From Rhodocyclales bacterium (GTDB lineage: Bacteria > Pseudomonadota > Gammaproteobacteria > Burkholderiales > Rhodocyclaceae): a DNA stretch of 64,000 nt. The DNA lies in the NCBI GenBank assembly GCA_016235165.1, contig JACRLX010000001.1:62001-126000 (forward strand). Reading direction: 5' to 3'. Shown here in pieces: positions 37,055 to 48,761 of this stretch. A program made the translations under genes and the position numbers. The stretch's first letter is position 1; every line of letters begins with the position of its first letter. The notes under the pieces were generated by a model. That model had not been told where the DNA came from and made no database searches. It saw only the letters and a program-made list of their open reading frames with translations.

Positions 37055-38239
37055 ATTGCGCTGGCTCTGCTTGCGGCGTCACCGGCGCAGGCCGCCAGCA
37101 TCGAAGGCAAGAAGGAAGAGCTTCAGGATCTCAAGGGCCGCATCGAGTCGCTGCGGCGCGAGGTCGCCGCCGCCGAAGAAACCAGAAGCCATGCCGCCGA
37201 CCAGTTGCGCGAGGCGGAATCGTCAATATCCAACGTCAACCGTCGCCTGCATGAGCTGGCGGAGGAAGGCGCCGCCCTGCGCGGCGAACTGGCCAATCTC
37301 GACGCCCAGGGCCAGCGCCTCGATCGTCAGAGCGGATCACAGCAGAATCAACTGGCCCGCCTGCTCAACCGCCAGTTCGTCGGCGGCGATGCCGACGCCA
37401 TGAAACTGCTGCTGGCCGGCCGCGACCCGAACCAGGCCGCCCGCGACCAGTATTTCCTGAACCAGCTATCGCGCGCCAAGGCCGAGATGATCCAGCAGTT
37501 GCGCAGCGCGGCCGAGGAAAAGAAGCAGCTTGCCGAGAAGGTTCGCGAACGCCAGGCGCAACTGGCGCGGATCGAACAGCAGCAGCAGGAACAACGCGCC
37601 CAGTTGCTGGAACGAAAGAAACAGCGCCAGACTCGCCTGGTCGCCATTGCCGACAAGCTCAAGGCGCAGCGCAGGGAGATCGACAGCTTGCGTCGCGACG
37701 AGCAACGCCTGACGCGCCTGATCGACGGCCTGATACGCATCGCCGCAGCGAGAAAGCCGAAATCGGCGGGCAAGGGCAAGCCGGGCCCGGCGCCCAAGAC
37801 ATCCGCCCTCAAAAGCCACGATCCGGGCAATGTCGGCGGTGCCTTTGCGGCATTGCGCGGCCGGCTGCGGCTTCCGGTCAAGGGCAGCGTTGCCGGCCGC
37901 TTCGGTACCCCGCGCCCGGAAGGCGGCGCGCTGTGGAAAGGCATCTTCATTCGCGCCACGGAAGGTGCCGAAGTACGGGCGGTGGGCGAAGGCACCGTCG
38001 TGTTCTCCGACTGGCTGCGCGGGTTCGGCAACCTGCTGGTGATCGACCACGGCGACGACTTTCTCTCGGTCTATGGCAACAACGAATCGCTGCTGGCGGC
38101 CGTGGGTGCCGCCATCAAAAATGGGCAAGCCGTGGCCACCGTGGGAAACAGCGGTGGCAACCCGGAGTCGGGTTTATACTTTGAACTCAGGCATCGGGGC
38201 CTGGCCTTCGATCCCTTGAAGTGGGCCGGCAATCCCTGA
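37001..38239 (+). CDS. envC: Murein hydrolase activator EnvC
   Basis: The product has 412 residues. A signal peptide ending near AQA, partly encoded by a repeat hairpin, leads to a long coiled coil (about 35-270) and a C-terminal LytM/M23 domain (about 300-410). The LytM zinc ligands are degenerate (WKGIF in place of the first histidine motif, LYFELRH in place of HxH), as expected of EnvC proteins that activate amidases instead of cutting murein themselves. The gpmA-envC-ctpA order is common in betaproteobacteria. Confidence 0.88.
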   Translation: MKRGCCKGCFTFHVSLFTIALALLAASPAQAASIEGKKEELQDLKGRIESLRREVAAAEETRSHAADQLREAESSISNVNRRLHELAEEGAALRGELANLDAQGQRLDRQSGSQQNQLARLLNRQFVGGDADAMKLLLAGRDPNQAARDQYFLNQLSRAKAEMIQQLRSAAEEKKQLAEKVRERQAQLARIEQQQQEQRAQLLERKKQRQTRLVAIADKLKAQRREIDSLRRDEQRLTRLIDGLIRIAAARKPKSAGKGKPGPAPKTSALKSHDPGNVGGAFAALRGRLRLPVKGSVAGRFGTPRPEGGALWKGIFIRATEGAEVRAVGEGTVVFSDWLRGFGNLLVIDHGDDFLSVYGNNESLLAAVGAAIKNGQAVATVGNSGGNPESGLYFELRHRGLAFDPLKWAGNP

Positions 38240-38273
38240 GTCCGGATTCCTCCGTCGTACAACTGGAGTTCCT

Positions 38274-39683
38274 ATGAGCAGCAAGCTGCAGCAAATCGGT
38301 CTCGTGGCTACCGGCCTGGTGGCGGGCGTCTTCCTCAGCCTCAACTTTTCCGCCAGCGCCAACAAGGAAGCCGCCAATGCGTTGCCGATCGAGGAACTGC
38401 GCAGCTTCGCCGATGTGTACAGCGCCATCAAGCAAGGCTATGTGGAGCCGGTCGAGGACAAGAAGCTGATCACCCATGCCATCAGCGGCATGCTGGCCAA
38501 CCTCGATCCGCACTCGGCCTATCTCGATCCCGACTCCTTCAAGGACCTGCAGGTCAGCACCCAGGGCGAATTCGGCGGGCTGGGCATCGAAGTCGGCATG
38601 GAGGACGGCTTCGTCAAGGTGGTATCGCCGATCGAGGACACGCCGGCGTTTCGCGCCGGCCTCAAACCCGGCGACCTGATCATCAAGATCGACGACACGC
38701 CGGTCAAGGGCATGACGCTCAATGACGCGGTGAAGAAGATGCGCGGCAAGCCGAAGACGCAGATCCGCCTCACGGTGGTGCGCAAGACCGAACAACGTTC
38801 CTTCGACGTCACGCTGACGCGCGAAAAGATCAAGGTGCAAAGCGTCAAGTCGAAACTGCTTGAAGGCGGCTACGGCTACCTGCGCGTGACCCAGTTCCAG
38901 GAAGAAACCGCGCCGGACGTGGTCAGGCACCTGGACAGGCTGACCAAGGCCGACAAGGAAGCCAAGGGAGAGGGTATCAAGGGTCTGGTACTCGATCTGC
39001 GCAACGATCCGGGCGGCCTGCTGAGCGGCGCCATCGGCGTTTCGGCGGCCTTTCTCCCACCCCAGATCCTGGTCACCTCCACCGACGGCCGCACCAATGA
39101 TGCCAAGCGCCGTTACATGGCCAGCCCCGAGGACTACCAGCGCGGCAGCAGGGACGATTTCATGAAGACCCTGCCGGCCTGGGCCAAGACCGTGCCGATG
39201 ATCGTCCTGGTCAACGGCGGTTCGGCATCCGCTTCGGAGATCGTCGCGGGCGCCCTGCAGGACCACAAGCGTGCCGTCGTCATGGGTACCCAAACCTTTG
39301 GCAAGGGTTCGGTGCAGACTGTACTTCCGCTGTCGAACAACGCGGCGATCAAGCTGACGACGGCGCGTTACTTCACCCCGTCCGGACGTTCGATCCAGGC
39401 CAAGGGCATCACGCCCGACATCGTGGTCGAGGAAAGCGCCAATGGTGCCTCGCGCGGCCGCGTGCGCGAAGCCGATCTGGAGCGTCATCTGACCGGCGAA
39501 GGCGAAAAGTCCGAGCCGGCTGCTCCGGCCAAGGCGACAGGCAAGACCGACAAGAAGGACAAGGGCAAGGCCGACGAGGCCGACGACTCGCCGCATGCCC
39601 TGATCGAGTTCGCCTCGCCCAAGGACTATCAGCTGGGCCAGGCTGTCAACCTGCTGAAGGCCTGGCAGATCATCAAACGGTGA
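38274..39683 (+). CDS. ctpA: Carboxy-terminal processing protease (S41)
   Basis: The product has 469 residues. An N-terminal signal or anchor (about 7-24), a PDZ domain (about 100-175), and the S41 serine protease core with GGSASASE (315-322) and the catalytic Lys344 in FGKGS. A Lys/Asp-rich linker (about 405-445) precedes the C-terminus. It trims periplasmic proteins and, in several bacteria, regulates cell-wall hydrolases, which suits the place after envC. Confidence 0.95.
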   Translation: MSSKLQQIGLVATGLVAGVFLSLNFSASANKEAANALPIEELRSFADVYSAIKQGYVEPVEDKKLITHAISGMLANLDPHSAYLDPDSFKDLQVSTQGEFGGLGIEVGMEDGFVKVVSPIEDTPAFRAGLKPGDLIIKIDDTPVKGMTLNDAVKKMRGKPKTQIRLTVVRKTEQRSFDVTLTREKIKVQSVKSKLLEGGYGYLRVTQFQEETAPDVVRHLDRLTKADKEAKGEGIKGLVLDLRNDPGGLLSGAIGVSAAFLPPQILVTSTDGRTNDAKRRYMASPEDYQRGSRDDFMKTLPAWAKTVPMIVLVNGGSASASEIVAGALQDHKRAVVMGTQTFGKGSVQTVLPLSNNAAIKLTTARYFTPSGRSIQAKGITPDIVVEESANGASRGRVREADLERHLTGEGEKSEPAAPAKATGKTDKKDKGKADEADDSPHALIEFASPKDYQLGQAVNLLKAWQIIKR

Positions 39684-39697
39684 CGGGGGACGGCGCG

Positions 39698-40180
39698 ATG
39701 AGCCGCATGACCGTTGAGAAAGCCCGCGAGCTGCGCGACGAAAAGCGCGACGGCAAGCATCGCCAGCGGCCAGCGGCCTTCGTGCCGCAGCCTGGCACGC
39801 GCAAGCATCGCGAGCTGCGCTTCGACCACCGCCATCCCGAGCATGTCGAGGAGGCGCGCAAGCTGTTGGCCGGCCTCGACGGTATGGAAATCGACGACGG
39901 CCTCGCCCCCTACAGCCTTTCGATCTGGTACGAGATCAGCGACTACTCGCTGGAAGGCCTTGAGGCGGCGCTGGTGCGCCAGGGCTTCCATCTCGACAAC
40001 AGCATGTACAGCAAACTGATGCGCACCGTGGTGTATTTCTGCGAAGAAACCCAGATGCGCAACATGCGCGTGCCGGAACGCCTGATCAAGAAGTCGCACG
40101 AGGTGTATTCCAAGGCCTGGGAACACCATCCCCACGGCGACCACGACGAAACCCCGCCCGATCTGCGCCAGGAACGATGA
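39698..40180 (+). CDS. Conserved hypothetical protein
   Basis: The product has 160 residues from ATG 39698 (GGGGGA about 7 bases upstream); a GTG at 39680 overlapping the ctpA stop is possible. Soluble and His-, Arg- and Glu-rich, with ISDYSLEGLEAALVRQGFHLD in the centre and a His-rich C-terminal stretch (EHHPHGDHDE). I recall similar proteins near ctpA and moeB in betaproteobacteria but know of no function. It overlaps moeB by 4 bases. Confidence 0.7.
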   Translation: MSRMTVEKARELRDEKRDGKHRQRPAAFVPQPGTRKHRELRFDHRHPEHVEEARKLLAGLDGMEIDDGLAPYSLSIWYEISDYSLEGLEAALVRQGFHLDNSMYSKLMRTVVYFCEETQMRNMRVPERLIKKSHEVYSKAWEHHPHGDHDETPPDLRQER

Positions 40181-40926
40181 CCGACGAGCAACTGCTGCGC
40201 TACAGCCGCCACATCCTGCTGCCGCAGATCGGCATCGAGGGCCAGGAGAATATCGTCAAGGCACGCGCGCTGGTGGTCGGCGCCGGCGGCCTCGGCTCAC
40301 CGGCAGCCTTCTACCTTGCCTCCGCCGGCATCGGTACCCTGGTGCTGGCCGACGGCGACACGGTTGACCTGACCAACCTGCAACGTCAGATCCTCCACCG
40401 CAGTGACGCCATCGGCATGACCAAGGTCGAGTCAGGCAAGCGCACGCTGGGCGGAATCAATTCCGAATGCAAGGTGATCGCCCTGGCCGAGCGCCTCGCC
40501 GGCGACCGGCTCAACGAGGAAATCGCACTGGCCGACGTGGTGCTCGACTGTTGCGACAACTTCGCCACCCGCCATGCCGTCAATCGCGCCTGCGTCAAGT
40601 TGCGCAAGCCGCTGGTCTCGGGTGCGGCGATCCGTTTCGACGGCCAGATCGCGGTATTCGATTCGCGCCAGGCAAACGCGCCCTGCTACCACTGCCTGTT
40701 CCCCGAGGGCCAGGATGTCGAGGAAGTCCGCTGCGCCGTAATGGGAGTGTTCGCGCCGTTGACCGGCGTCATCGGCACGGTGCAGGCCGCGGAGGCGCTG
40801 AAGCTGATCATCGGCTGTGGCACCAGCCTTGCCGGGCGCCTGCTGCTGCTCGACGGCCTCGGCATGGAATGGCGCGAAATTCGGGTGCCGCGCGACCCGG
40901 CCTGCCAAGTCTGCGGCGCCGGCTGA
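40177..40926 (+). CDS. moeB: MoeB/ThiF-type adenylyltransferase
   Basis: The product has 249 residues. Rossmann motif VVGAGGLGSP (34-43), the DLTNLQRQ segment, zinc-binding CxxC pairs (CYHC and CQVC) and the RCAVMG segment of this E1-like family are present. It adenylates the C-terminal glycine of ubiquitin-like sulfur carriers (MoaD or ThiS), for molybdopterin or thiamine biosynthesis. No carrier gene is nearby, so the pathway is not fixed. Confidence 0.93.
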   Translation: MTDEQLLRYSRHILLPQIGIEGQENIVKARALVVGAGGLGSPAAFYLASAGIGTLVLADGDTVDLTNLQRQILHRSDAIGMTKVESGKRTLGGINSECKVIALAERLAGDRLNEEIALADVVLDCCDNFATRHAVNRACVKLRKPLVSGAAIRFDGQIAVFDSRQANAPCYHCLFPEGQDVEEVRCAVMGVFAPLTGVIGTVQAAEALKLIIGCGTSLAGRLLLLDGLGMEWREIRVPRDPACQVCGAG

Positions 40927-41244
40927 TCAGAACAGGCGCCAGTGGCGGAGCCGTCCCGGCGCGTGGCTGAGCAGGGCCGAATACACGATCAGCAGCCAGA
41001 ACAGGGCCTGCTGTCCGTCGTGCCAGAGAACCATCGCCGCCACCAGCAGCAGCTTCAGCAGCATGGCCAAGCCCTGCACCTGGCGCAGGTAGGCGGGTTC
41101 CGACCAGGCATCGAGCGCCATCATCAGCGCACCGCTGGTCAGCAGCGCGATCCCCCAGCGCCAGCCGTCGGGTCCGGCGGCGAGCACCGCGGCGGCGAAC
41201 CCGGCAAGCGCCACCAGGTGCGTGGCGCGCATCAGGTTCACCAT
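40927..41244 (-). CDS. Small integral membrane protein
   Basis: The product has 105 residues from ATG 41244. Three or four hydrophobic segments (about 8-25, 32-48, 60-78 and 80-95) suggest an inner-membrane protein. I do not recognise a family. Its stop codon abuts the convergent moeB stop. It lies 46 bases after ribD on the same strand and is probably expressed with it. Confidence 0.6.
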   Translation of the reverse strand: MVNLMRATHLVALAGFAAAVLAAGPDGWRWGIALLTSGALMMALDAWSEPAYLRQVQGLAMLLKLLLVAAMVLWHDGQQALFWLLIVYSALLSHAPGRLRHWRLF

Positions 41245-41290
41245 CAGCCGGCGGCCGCGAAAATCGCGGCGAGCTGGGTTTTCGCCGTCG

Positions 41291-42388
41291 CTACGCAAGG
41301 CGGGCCCGAATGCGAAAGTCGGCGCCCACGGCACGGCGCTCGATGATGTTCAGACGGTGCGCGCCGGTCAGGTCGCTCAACTCGGCCAGGCCGAACATGC
41401 CGCGCGCGGCATCGCCGATCAGCAGCGGCGCCTGGTAGATCAGCAACTCGTCGACGCAGCCTTCGCGCAGCAGCGAACCGTTGAGCCGCGTGCCGGCCTC
41501 GGCCAGTACCTCGTTGATGCCGCGCCGGCCGAGCTCCTGCAGCAGGTCGGCGAGTTCCACCTTGCCATCGGCATTGGGCAGGACGAGGATTTCGGCGCCG
41601 CGCGCGCGCAGGGCGGCGGCACGCCCGGCATCTCCCTGTGCCGCCGCGATGAGCACGTTGCCGCCATCGAGGATCGCCGCGTCGGGCGGGGTTTCGAGCC
41701 GGCTGTCGATCACCACGCGCAAGGGCTGGCGCGTGGTCGGCACCTCGCGCACGGTGAGGCGTGGATTGTCGTCCCTGACCGTGCCGATGCCGGTGAGGAC
41801 GGCGCAGGAACGCGCGCGCCAGGCGTGGGCATCGCGCCGTGCCGCCGGCCCGGTGATCCACTGCGAGACACCGTTGTTGAGTGCGGTCTTGCCGTCGAGG
41901 CTGGCAGCGACCTTGAGCCGCAGCCAGGGCCGGCCGCGCGTCATGCGCGCAACGAAGCCGATGTTGAGTTCGCGGGCTTCCGCCTGCAGGAGACCGCTCG
42001 CCACCTCGATGCCCGCCGCGGCCAGCCGGGCCAGGCCCTGCCCGGCGACCAGGGGATTCGGATCCTGCATCGCCGCCACCACGCGCACCACACCGGCCGC
42101 GATCAGCGCATCGGCACAGGGCGGAGTGCGTCCGAAGTGGCTGCAGGGCTCCAGCGTGACGTAGGCGGTGGCGCCGCTCGCCGTGTCACCAGCGCCGACT
42201 ATTGCGTTCAGTGCGGCTGCCTCGGCATGCGGCCCGCCAGCCTTTTCGTGCCAACCCTCCCCGATCACATGGCCATCGCGTACCAGGACGCAGCCGACAC
42301 GGGGATTCGGCGTGGTGGTGTTGAGTCCGCGCGCCGCGAGTTGCAGCGCGAGGGCCATGAAGCCGTGGTCGGCGGCGCTGAAACTCAT
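41291..42388 (-). CDS. ribD: Riboflavin biosynthesis deaminase/reductase RibD
   Basis: The product has 365 residues from ATG 42388; further upstream the frame runs through nrdR. The N-terminal deaminase domain holds HAE (H54, E56) and the zinc cysteines C82 and C91 (PCSHFGRTPPC). The C-terminal reductase domain has ASLDGKTA and AEAGTRLNGSLL. It performs two consecutive steps of riboflavin synthesis. The nrdR-ribD order is widespread. Confidence 0.96.
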   Translation of the reverse strand: MSFSAADHGFMALALQLAARGLNTTTPNPRVGCVLVRDGHVIGEGWHEKAGGPHAEAAALNAIVGAGDTASGATAYVTLEPCSHFGRTPPCADALIAAGVVRVVAAMQDPNPLVAGQGLARLAAAGIEVASGLLQAEARELNIGFVARMTRGRPWLRLKVAASLDGKTALNNGVSQWITGPAARRDAHAWRARSCAVLTGIGTVRDDNPRLTVREVPTTRQPLRVVIDSRLETPPDAAILDGGNVLIAAAQGDAGRAAALRARGAEILVLPNADGKVELADLLQELGRRGINEVLAEAGTRLNGSLLREGCVDELLIYQAPLLIGDAARGMFGLAELSDLTGAHRLNIIERRAVGADFRIRARLA

Positions 42389-42402
42389 GCCGCCGCCATC
42401 GA

Positions 42403-42876
42403 TCAGGAACGCGCCCGCGGCTGGCGCGGCTTCTTGATCTCGCGGATCGCCTCGGAAAACTCGTCGACGTCCTCGAAGTTGCGATACACCGAGGCGAAGC
42501 GGATGTAGGCCACCTTGTCCAGCCGCTTCAGTTCGCGCATCACCAGTTCGCCGATGCGGTCCGAGGGCACTTCGCGCAGGGCCAGCTGCACCAGTTTTTC
42601 CTCGATGCGGTCCAGCGCCAGGTCGATGCTCTCGGTGGTCACCGGCCGCTTGCGCATCGCCAGCATCATGCTGGCCTTGAGCTTGTCGCGGTCGTAGTCG
42701 GTGCGGCTGCCATTCTTTTTCACCACCTGCGGCAGTTGCAACTCGACGCGCTCGTAGGTAGTGAAGCGCTTGTCGCAGCTCAGGCAACGGCGGCGACGGC
42801 GCACCGTGTCGCCGTCCTCGTTCTCCCGTGTATCGACGACCTGGGTGTTAGGCTCGGCGCAATACGGGCATTTCAT
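42403..42876 (-). CDS. nrdR: Transcriptional repressor NrdR
   Basis: The product has 157 residues from ATG 42876. Zinc ribbon C3, C6, C31 and C34 (CPYC, CLSC) is followed by an ATP-cone domain. It senses ATP/dATP and represses ribonucleotide reductase genes. Starts 5 bases after glyA ends, giving the common glyA-nrdR-ribD run. Confidence 0.97.
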   Translation of the reverse strand: MKCPYCAEPNTQVVDTRENEDGDTVRRRRRCLSCDKRFTTYERVELQLPQVVKKNGSRTDYDRDKLKASMMLAMRKRPVTTESIDLALDRIEEKLVQLALREVPSDRIGELVMRELKRLDKVAYIRFASVYRNFEDVDEFSEAIREIKKPRQPRARS

Positions 42877-42881
42877 GACTG

Positions 42882-44126
42882 TCAGCCATACACCGGGAAT
42901 TTCTTGCACAAGCCCGACACTTCGCCGCGCACGCGGGCCAGCACCGCTTCGTCGGCGGGGGCATCGAGGACGTCGGCGATCAGGTTGGCCACCTGCTCGG
43001 CTTCGATCTCGGTGAAGCCGCGGGTGGTCATCGCCGGGGTGCCGATGCGGATGCCGCTGGTGACGAAGGGCTTCTGCGGGTCGTTGGGAATGGCGTTCTT
43101 GTTGACCGTGATGTGGGCCTTGCCCAGTGCCGCCTCGGCGTCCTTGCCGGTGATGTTCTTGGCTTGCAGGTCGACCAGGAAAACGTGCGACTCGGTGCGC
43201 CCGGAAACGATGCGCAGGCCGCGCGCCTTGAGCACCTTGGCCATCACCTGGGCATTGTCGATCACCTGTTCCTGATAATCCTTGAACTCGGCGCTCATTG
43301 CTTCCTTGAAGGCGGCGGCCTTGGCGGCGATGACGTGCATCAGCGGTCCGCCCTGCAGGCCGGGGAAGATCGCCGAGTTGATCGCCTTCTCGTGCTCAGC
43401 CTTCATCAGGATCAGGCCGCCACGCGGGCCGCGCAGGGTCTTGTGCGTGGTCGATGTCACGACATCCGCATGCGGCACCGGGTTGGGATAGAAGCCGGCG
43501 GCAACGAGGCCCGCGTAGTGCGCCATGTCCACCATGAAGATGGCGCCGACCTCCTTGGCGATCCTGGCGAAACGCGGAAAGTCTATCTTCAGGGCAAAGG
43601 CGGAGGCACCGGCAATGATCAGCCTGGGCTTGTGCTCGCGGGCCAGGCGTTCCAGCTCGGCATAGTCGATGTCCTCGTTGGCATCGAGGCCGTAGGGAAT
43701 GACGTTGAACCATTTGCCCGACATATTGACCGAGGAACCATGGGTCAGGTGGCCGCCCATGGCCAGGTTCATGCCGAGGATGGTGTCGCCCGGCTTGAGG
43801 AATGCCATGAACACCGCCTGGTTGGCCTGCGAGCCGGAATTCGGCTGGACATTGGCGGCATCGGCGCCGAACAGTTTCTTGGCACGGTCGATGGCCAACT
43901 GCTCGGCCTTGTCGACGTATTCGCAACCGCCGTAATAGCGCTTGCCGGGATAGCCCTCGGCGTACTTGTTGGTCAATTGCGAGCCCTGTGCCTCCATCAC
44001 CGGCCAGGAGACATAGTTTTCCGAGGCGATCAGCTCGATGTGGTCTTCCTGGCGGCGGTTTTCCTCCTGGATGGCGGAAAACAGTTCGAGGTCGGTCTTG
44101 GCGAGGGAGGCTTGTTTGGAAAACAT
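42882..44126 (-). CDS. glyA: Serine hydroxymethyltransferase
   Basis: The product has 414 residues. PLP-dependent enzyme that interconverts serine and glycine and loads tetrahydrofolate with one-carbon units. The PLP lysine is K229 in [14 protein letters not shown]. Full length, cytoplasmic. The 138 bases upstream hold no recognisable glycine riboswitch; I see nothing further there. Confidence 0.98.
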   Translation of the reverse strand: MFSKQASLAKTDLELFSAIQEENRRQEDHIELIASENYVSWPVMEAQGSQLTNKYAEGYPGKRYYGGCEYVDKAEQLAIDRAKKLFGADAANVQPNSGSQANQAVFMAFLKPGDTILGMNLAMGGHLTHGSSVNMSGKWFNVIPYGLDANEDIDYAELERLAREHKPRLIIAGASAFALKIDFPRFARIAKEVGAIFMVDMAHYAGLVAAGFYPNPVPHADVVTSTTHKTLRGPRGGLILMKAEHEKAINSAIFPGLQGGPLMHVIAAKAAAFKEAMSAEFKDYQEQVIDNAQVMAKVLKARGLRIVSGRTESHVFLVDLQAKNITGKDAEAALGKAHITVNKNAIPNDPQKPFVTSGIRIGTPAMTTRGFTEIEAEQVANLIADVLDAPADEAVLARVRGEVSGLCKKFPVYG

Positions 44127-44264
44127 TCTCTGGCTTTCGATAAAAGGACGGCGGGCGGGTTCGGGCGCAAGGGCAAGCGCCAGCCAATGCGGAATTCCGG
44201 GTGGCGCAGGCGGGAACCGCGGAGTTTAGCATCCGCACGCCGCCGCTCGGGGAGCCGGCGCGGC

Positions 44265-44912
44265 TCAGCCGGGGAGTTCGTCGAGCGCGGCCCGCAAGTG
44301 CCGGCTATCCGCCCAGGCGACAAGCTGCCAGCGGCCGGCACGGTAGTCGAGCCAGTTGAGCGCCGCATTGGCCAGGGAAAAATCGCGCGGCGCGTCGATG
44401 GCACGGCCGGTGGCGGCGCGGTACATGACGTCGAGCACGCCGCCGTGGGTAAATGCCAGCACCGTTTCGCCAGCGTGGCGCTCGGCCATGGCCGCCAGTC
44501 CCGACAGCACCCGGGCCGCAAACCGGTTCAGCGACTCGCCGGTTTCGTAGTCGAAATCAGGATTGCGCTCCCTGTGCAGGCGGTAGGCGGCGGGATTCAC
44601 CATACCGGCTTCAGTGGCAGTCAGGCCCTGGAGGACGCCGAAATGACGCTCGCGCAAAGTCGGCGCCGGGGACACGGCGATGTTCCTCGCCTGCACTGCA
44701 ATGCAGGCGGTACGCCAGGCGTGGGCCAGGTCGCTGCTGTAGACGGCGGCGAAGTCATGATCGCCGAGGGCATCGGCAAGCGCGCGCGCCTGCGCCTCCC
44801 CGGTGGCGTTCAAATCGATGTCGATCTGCCCCTGGACGCGCTTCTCCGCGTTCCAGTCCGTCTCGCCATGGCGAATCAGGCAGAAGCGCGTGACGGCAAC
44901 TATGCTTGGCAT
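44265..44912 (-). CDS. Histidine phosphatase family protein
   Basis: The product has 215 residues from ATG 44912; ATG 44921 is an alternative. The RHG phosphatase signature LIRHGETDWN lies near residue 13, with the second histidine in FTHGGVLD and the RERHFGVLQG middle motif. It could be a GpmB- or CobC-like phosphatase; its substrate cannot be told from sequence. It is a monocistronic-looking gene divergent from the sigma-54 activator gene. Confidence 0.85.
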   Translation of the reverse strand: MPSIVAVTRFCLIRHGETDWNAEKRVQGQIDIDLNATGEAQARALADALGDHDFAAVYSSDLAHAWRTACIAVQARNIAVSPAPTLRERHFGVLQGLTATEAGMVNPAAYRLHRERNPDFDYETGESLNRFAARVLSGLAAMAERHAGETVLAFTHGGVLDVMYRAATGRAIDAPRDFSLANAALNWLDYRAGRWQLVAWADSRHLRAALDELPG

Positions 44913-45024
44913 GGGCGGCATTCTACCGTCCGTCCGGCGACGGCCCGGACTGGGCGTTTGGTGTGAAAATGCATGGCGATTCCGGCCCGGCCCGGAACCC
45001 GGCTCGACGAAAGGATTTCGCGCG

Positions 45025-46455
<1,431 letters not shown>

Positions 46456-46572
46456 CATCGCCGACGACAAGTGTTCGCCGTGCCGTACGCATCGTCCGCC
46501 GGCGCGTACGATCCCGCCCGCGGCTCCCGGTAGCCACTTGGAAAATCAGCGAGTTAGCCAGCCACGGCGGAA

Positions 46573-46588
46573 TGGCCCGGTCCTTGCT
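46573..46588 (+). promoter_or_regulatory. Sigma-54 promoter of the CoA-transferase
   Basis: TGGCCCGGTCCTTGCT matches the sigma-54 layout TGGCAC-N5-TTGCW, with GG and GC correctly spaced 10 bases apart. It lies about 90 bases upstream of the CoA-transferase start and downstream of a sigma-54 activator gene. Upstream (46470-46540) two CGTACG-containing stretches may serve as activator sites. Confidence 0.72.
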
Positions 46589-46677
46589 GACATGCATCCA
46601 TGCCTCCCGGTCCCGTTGCGATCGGGACGAGTGTCGCGACCGCTTGGGCGCCGGCGCTCCATCATGAGGAGAAGATC

Positions 46678-48711
46678 TTGACCCAGCACGCGTTGACGGC
46701 ATCCTTCCGCGCCGGCGAAACCGGCAAGGTGGTCGGCGCGCGCGAGGCCGTGCAGCTGATTCGCGACGGCGACACGGTGGCCACCAGCGGCTTTGTCGGC
46801 ATCGGCTTTGCCGAGAACATCGCGGTCGCGCTGGAAGCGCTGTTTCTCGAAGGCGAAGCCGCCGAGCCGCAAAGCCTGGGCCGGCCGCGCAACCTGACCC
46901 TGGTGTATGCCGCCGGCCAGGGCGACGGCAGCACGCGCGGCCTCAACCATCTCGGCCACGACGGCCTGGTCAGCCGCGTGATCGGCGGCCACTGGGGCCT
47001 GGTGCCAAAGCTGCAGCAACTCGCCGTGGCCAACCGGATCGAGGCCTGGAACCTGCCGCAGGGCGTGATCTGCCACCTGTTCCGCGACATCGCCGCGGGC
47101 AAGCCGGGCACCCTGACCCGCGTTGGCCTCGGCACCTTCGTCGATCCGCGCCATGGCGGCGGCAAGCTCAACGAAAAAACCCTCGCCTGCGCCACCGAGC
47201 TGGTGCGCGTGATGGAAATCGACGGCGAGGACTACCTGTTCTACAAGACCTTCCCGATCAATGTCGGCATCATCCGCGGCACCACCGCCGACCCCGACGG
47301 CAACATCAGCATGGAAAAGGAGGCGCTGACCCTGGAAGCGCAGGCCATCGCCATGGCCGCCCACAATTCCGGTGGCATCGTGATCGCCCAGGTCGAGCGC
47401 ATCGCCGAACGCAATTCGCTGAACCCGCGCCAGGTCAAGATTCCCGGCGTGCTGGTGGATTGCGTGGTGGTGGCGGAAAAGCCCGAGTACCATATGCAGA
47501 CCTTCATCGAGCCCTACAGCCCGGCTTTCGCCGGCGAAATCCGGGTGCCGCTGTCGGCCGCGCTCGGCAACGGCGCGCCGATGGCGCTCGACGCGCGCAA
47601 GGTCATCGCCCGTCGCGCGGCGATGGAACTCGCCGCCAACGACGTGGTGAATCTCGGCATTGGCATGCCGGAAGGCATCGCCGCGGTCGCCGCGGAAGAA
47701 AAGATCAGCGACCTGATCACCCTCACCGCGGAACCCGGCGTGATCGGTGGGGTGCCGGCCGGCGGCCTCAACTTCGGCGCCGCCACCAACACCCAGGCCA
47801 TCCTCGACCAGCCCAGCCAGTTCGATTTCTACGATGGCGGCGGGCTCGACATCGCCTTCCTTGGCCTGGCCCAGGCCGATCGCGAGGGCAACCTCAATGT
47901 CTCCCGCTTCGGCCCCAAGCTGGCCGGCGCCGGCGGCTTCATCAACATCAGCCAGAACGCCCGCAAGGTGGTATTCGTCGGCACCTTCACCGCCGGCGCG
48001 ATGGAAATCGAACTGGCGGCCGGCGGCGTGAAAATCCTCGCCGACGGCAAGGCCAGGAAGTTCGTCACCGAGGTCGAGCACCGCAGCTTCAGCGGCCCGG
48101 TCGCGGCCAGGAGCGGCAAGACCGTGCTCTACGTCACCGAGCGCTGCGTGTTACGGCTTTGCGCCGAGGGCCTGGAACTGATCGAGATCGCCCCTGGCGT
48201 CGACTTGCAGCGCGACATCCTGGAGCGCATGGAATTCGCTCCCATTATGCGCAAGCCGCCGCTACTGATGGATGCGCGCCTGTTCGCGCCGGAGCCGATG
48301 GGCCTGCGTTCGCAACTGCTGGAGCGGCCGCTTGAACAGCGCCTGGCTTACGACCCGGAGCAGAACATCTTCTTCGTCGATTTCGAGGGGCTGTCGGTGC
48401 GCCGCGCGGAGGACATCGACCGCATCCTGCATGCCGTCGAGGCGCGCTTGGCGCCGATCGGGCACAAGGTCGCGGCGGTGGTCAATTACGAGCGCTTCAG
48501 CATCGCGCCGGAACTCATCGATGATTACACCGGCATGGTCAGGGGCCTCATGGAACGCCACTACAGCGACGTCACTCGCTATACCGCGAGCACCTTCCTG
48601 CGCGCCCGGCTTGGCGAATCCTTCGGCAAACGGGTCGCCGATCCGCAGATTTTCGAGACCCGCGACGAGGCGCAGCGGCACCTGCGGCGCGACGCGTCCG
48701 CCACGCCATGA
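46678..48711 (+). CDS. YdiF-type acyl-CoA:carboxylate CoA-transferase with extra C-terminal domain
   Basis: The product has 677 residues from TTG 46678 (GAGGAGAAG upstream). Fused alpha and beta domains of a class I CoA-transferase: [14 protein letters not shown] at the start, [10 protein letters not shown], and the probable catalytic Glu352 in TAEPGVIGG. It exchanges CoA between a carboxylic acid and an acyl-CoA, such as acetate or propionate. About 140 residues after the usual YdiF end (from near 540) form an added domain ([28 protein letters not shown]). Likely activated by the upstream sigma-54 regulator. Confidence 0.87.
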   Translation: MTQHALTASFRAGETGKVVGAREAVQLIRDGDTVATSGFVGIGFAENIAVALEALFLEGEAAEPQSLGRPRNLTLVYAAGQGDGSTRGLNHLGHDGLVSRVIGGHWGLVPKLQQLAVANRIEAWNLPQGVICHLFRDIAAGKPGTLTRVGLGTFVDPRHGGGKLNEKTLACATELVRVMEIDGEDYLFYKTFPINVGIIRGTTADPDGNISMEKEALTLEAQAIAMAAHNSGGIVIAQVERIAERNSLNPRQVKIPGVLVDCVVVAEKPEYHMQTFIEPYSPAFAGEIRVPLSAALGNGAPMALDARKVIARRAAMELAANDVVNLGIGMPEGIAAVAAEEKISDLITLTAEPGVIGGVPAGGLNFGAATNTQAILDQPSQFDFYDGGGLDIAFLGLAQADREGNLNVSRFGPKLAGAGGFINISQNARKVVFVGTFTAGAMEIELAAGGVKILADGKARKFVTEVEHRSFSGPVAARSGKTVLYVTERCVLRLCAEGLELIEIAPGVDLQRDILERMEFAPIMRKPPLLMDARLFAPEPMGLRSQLLERPLEQRLAYDPEQNIFFVDFEGLSVRRAEDIDRILHAVEARLAPIGHKVAAVVNYERFSIAPELIDDYTGMVRGLMERHYSDVTRYTASTFLRARLGESFGKRVADPQIFETRDEAQRHLRRDASATP

Positions 48712-48761
48712 GGCAGACCGTCGATCGGGCTGTCCGTCGCGGGCTCAGCCGGCGTCAGGCT

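Noticed and set aside
44127-44264. Glycine or THF riboswitch before glyA
   Set aside because: I could not find the conserved cores or paired hairpins of either class in the 138 bases.
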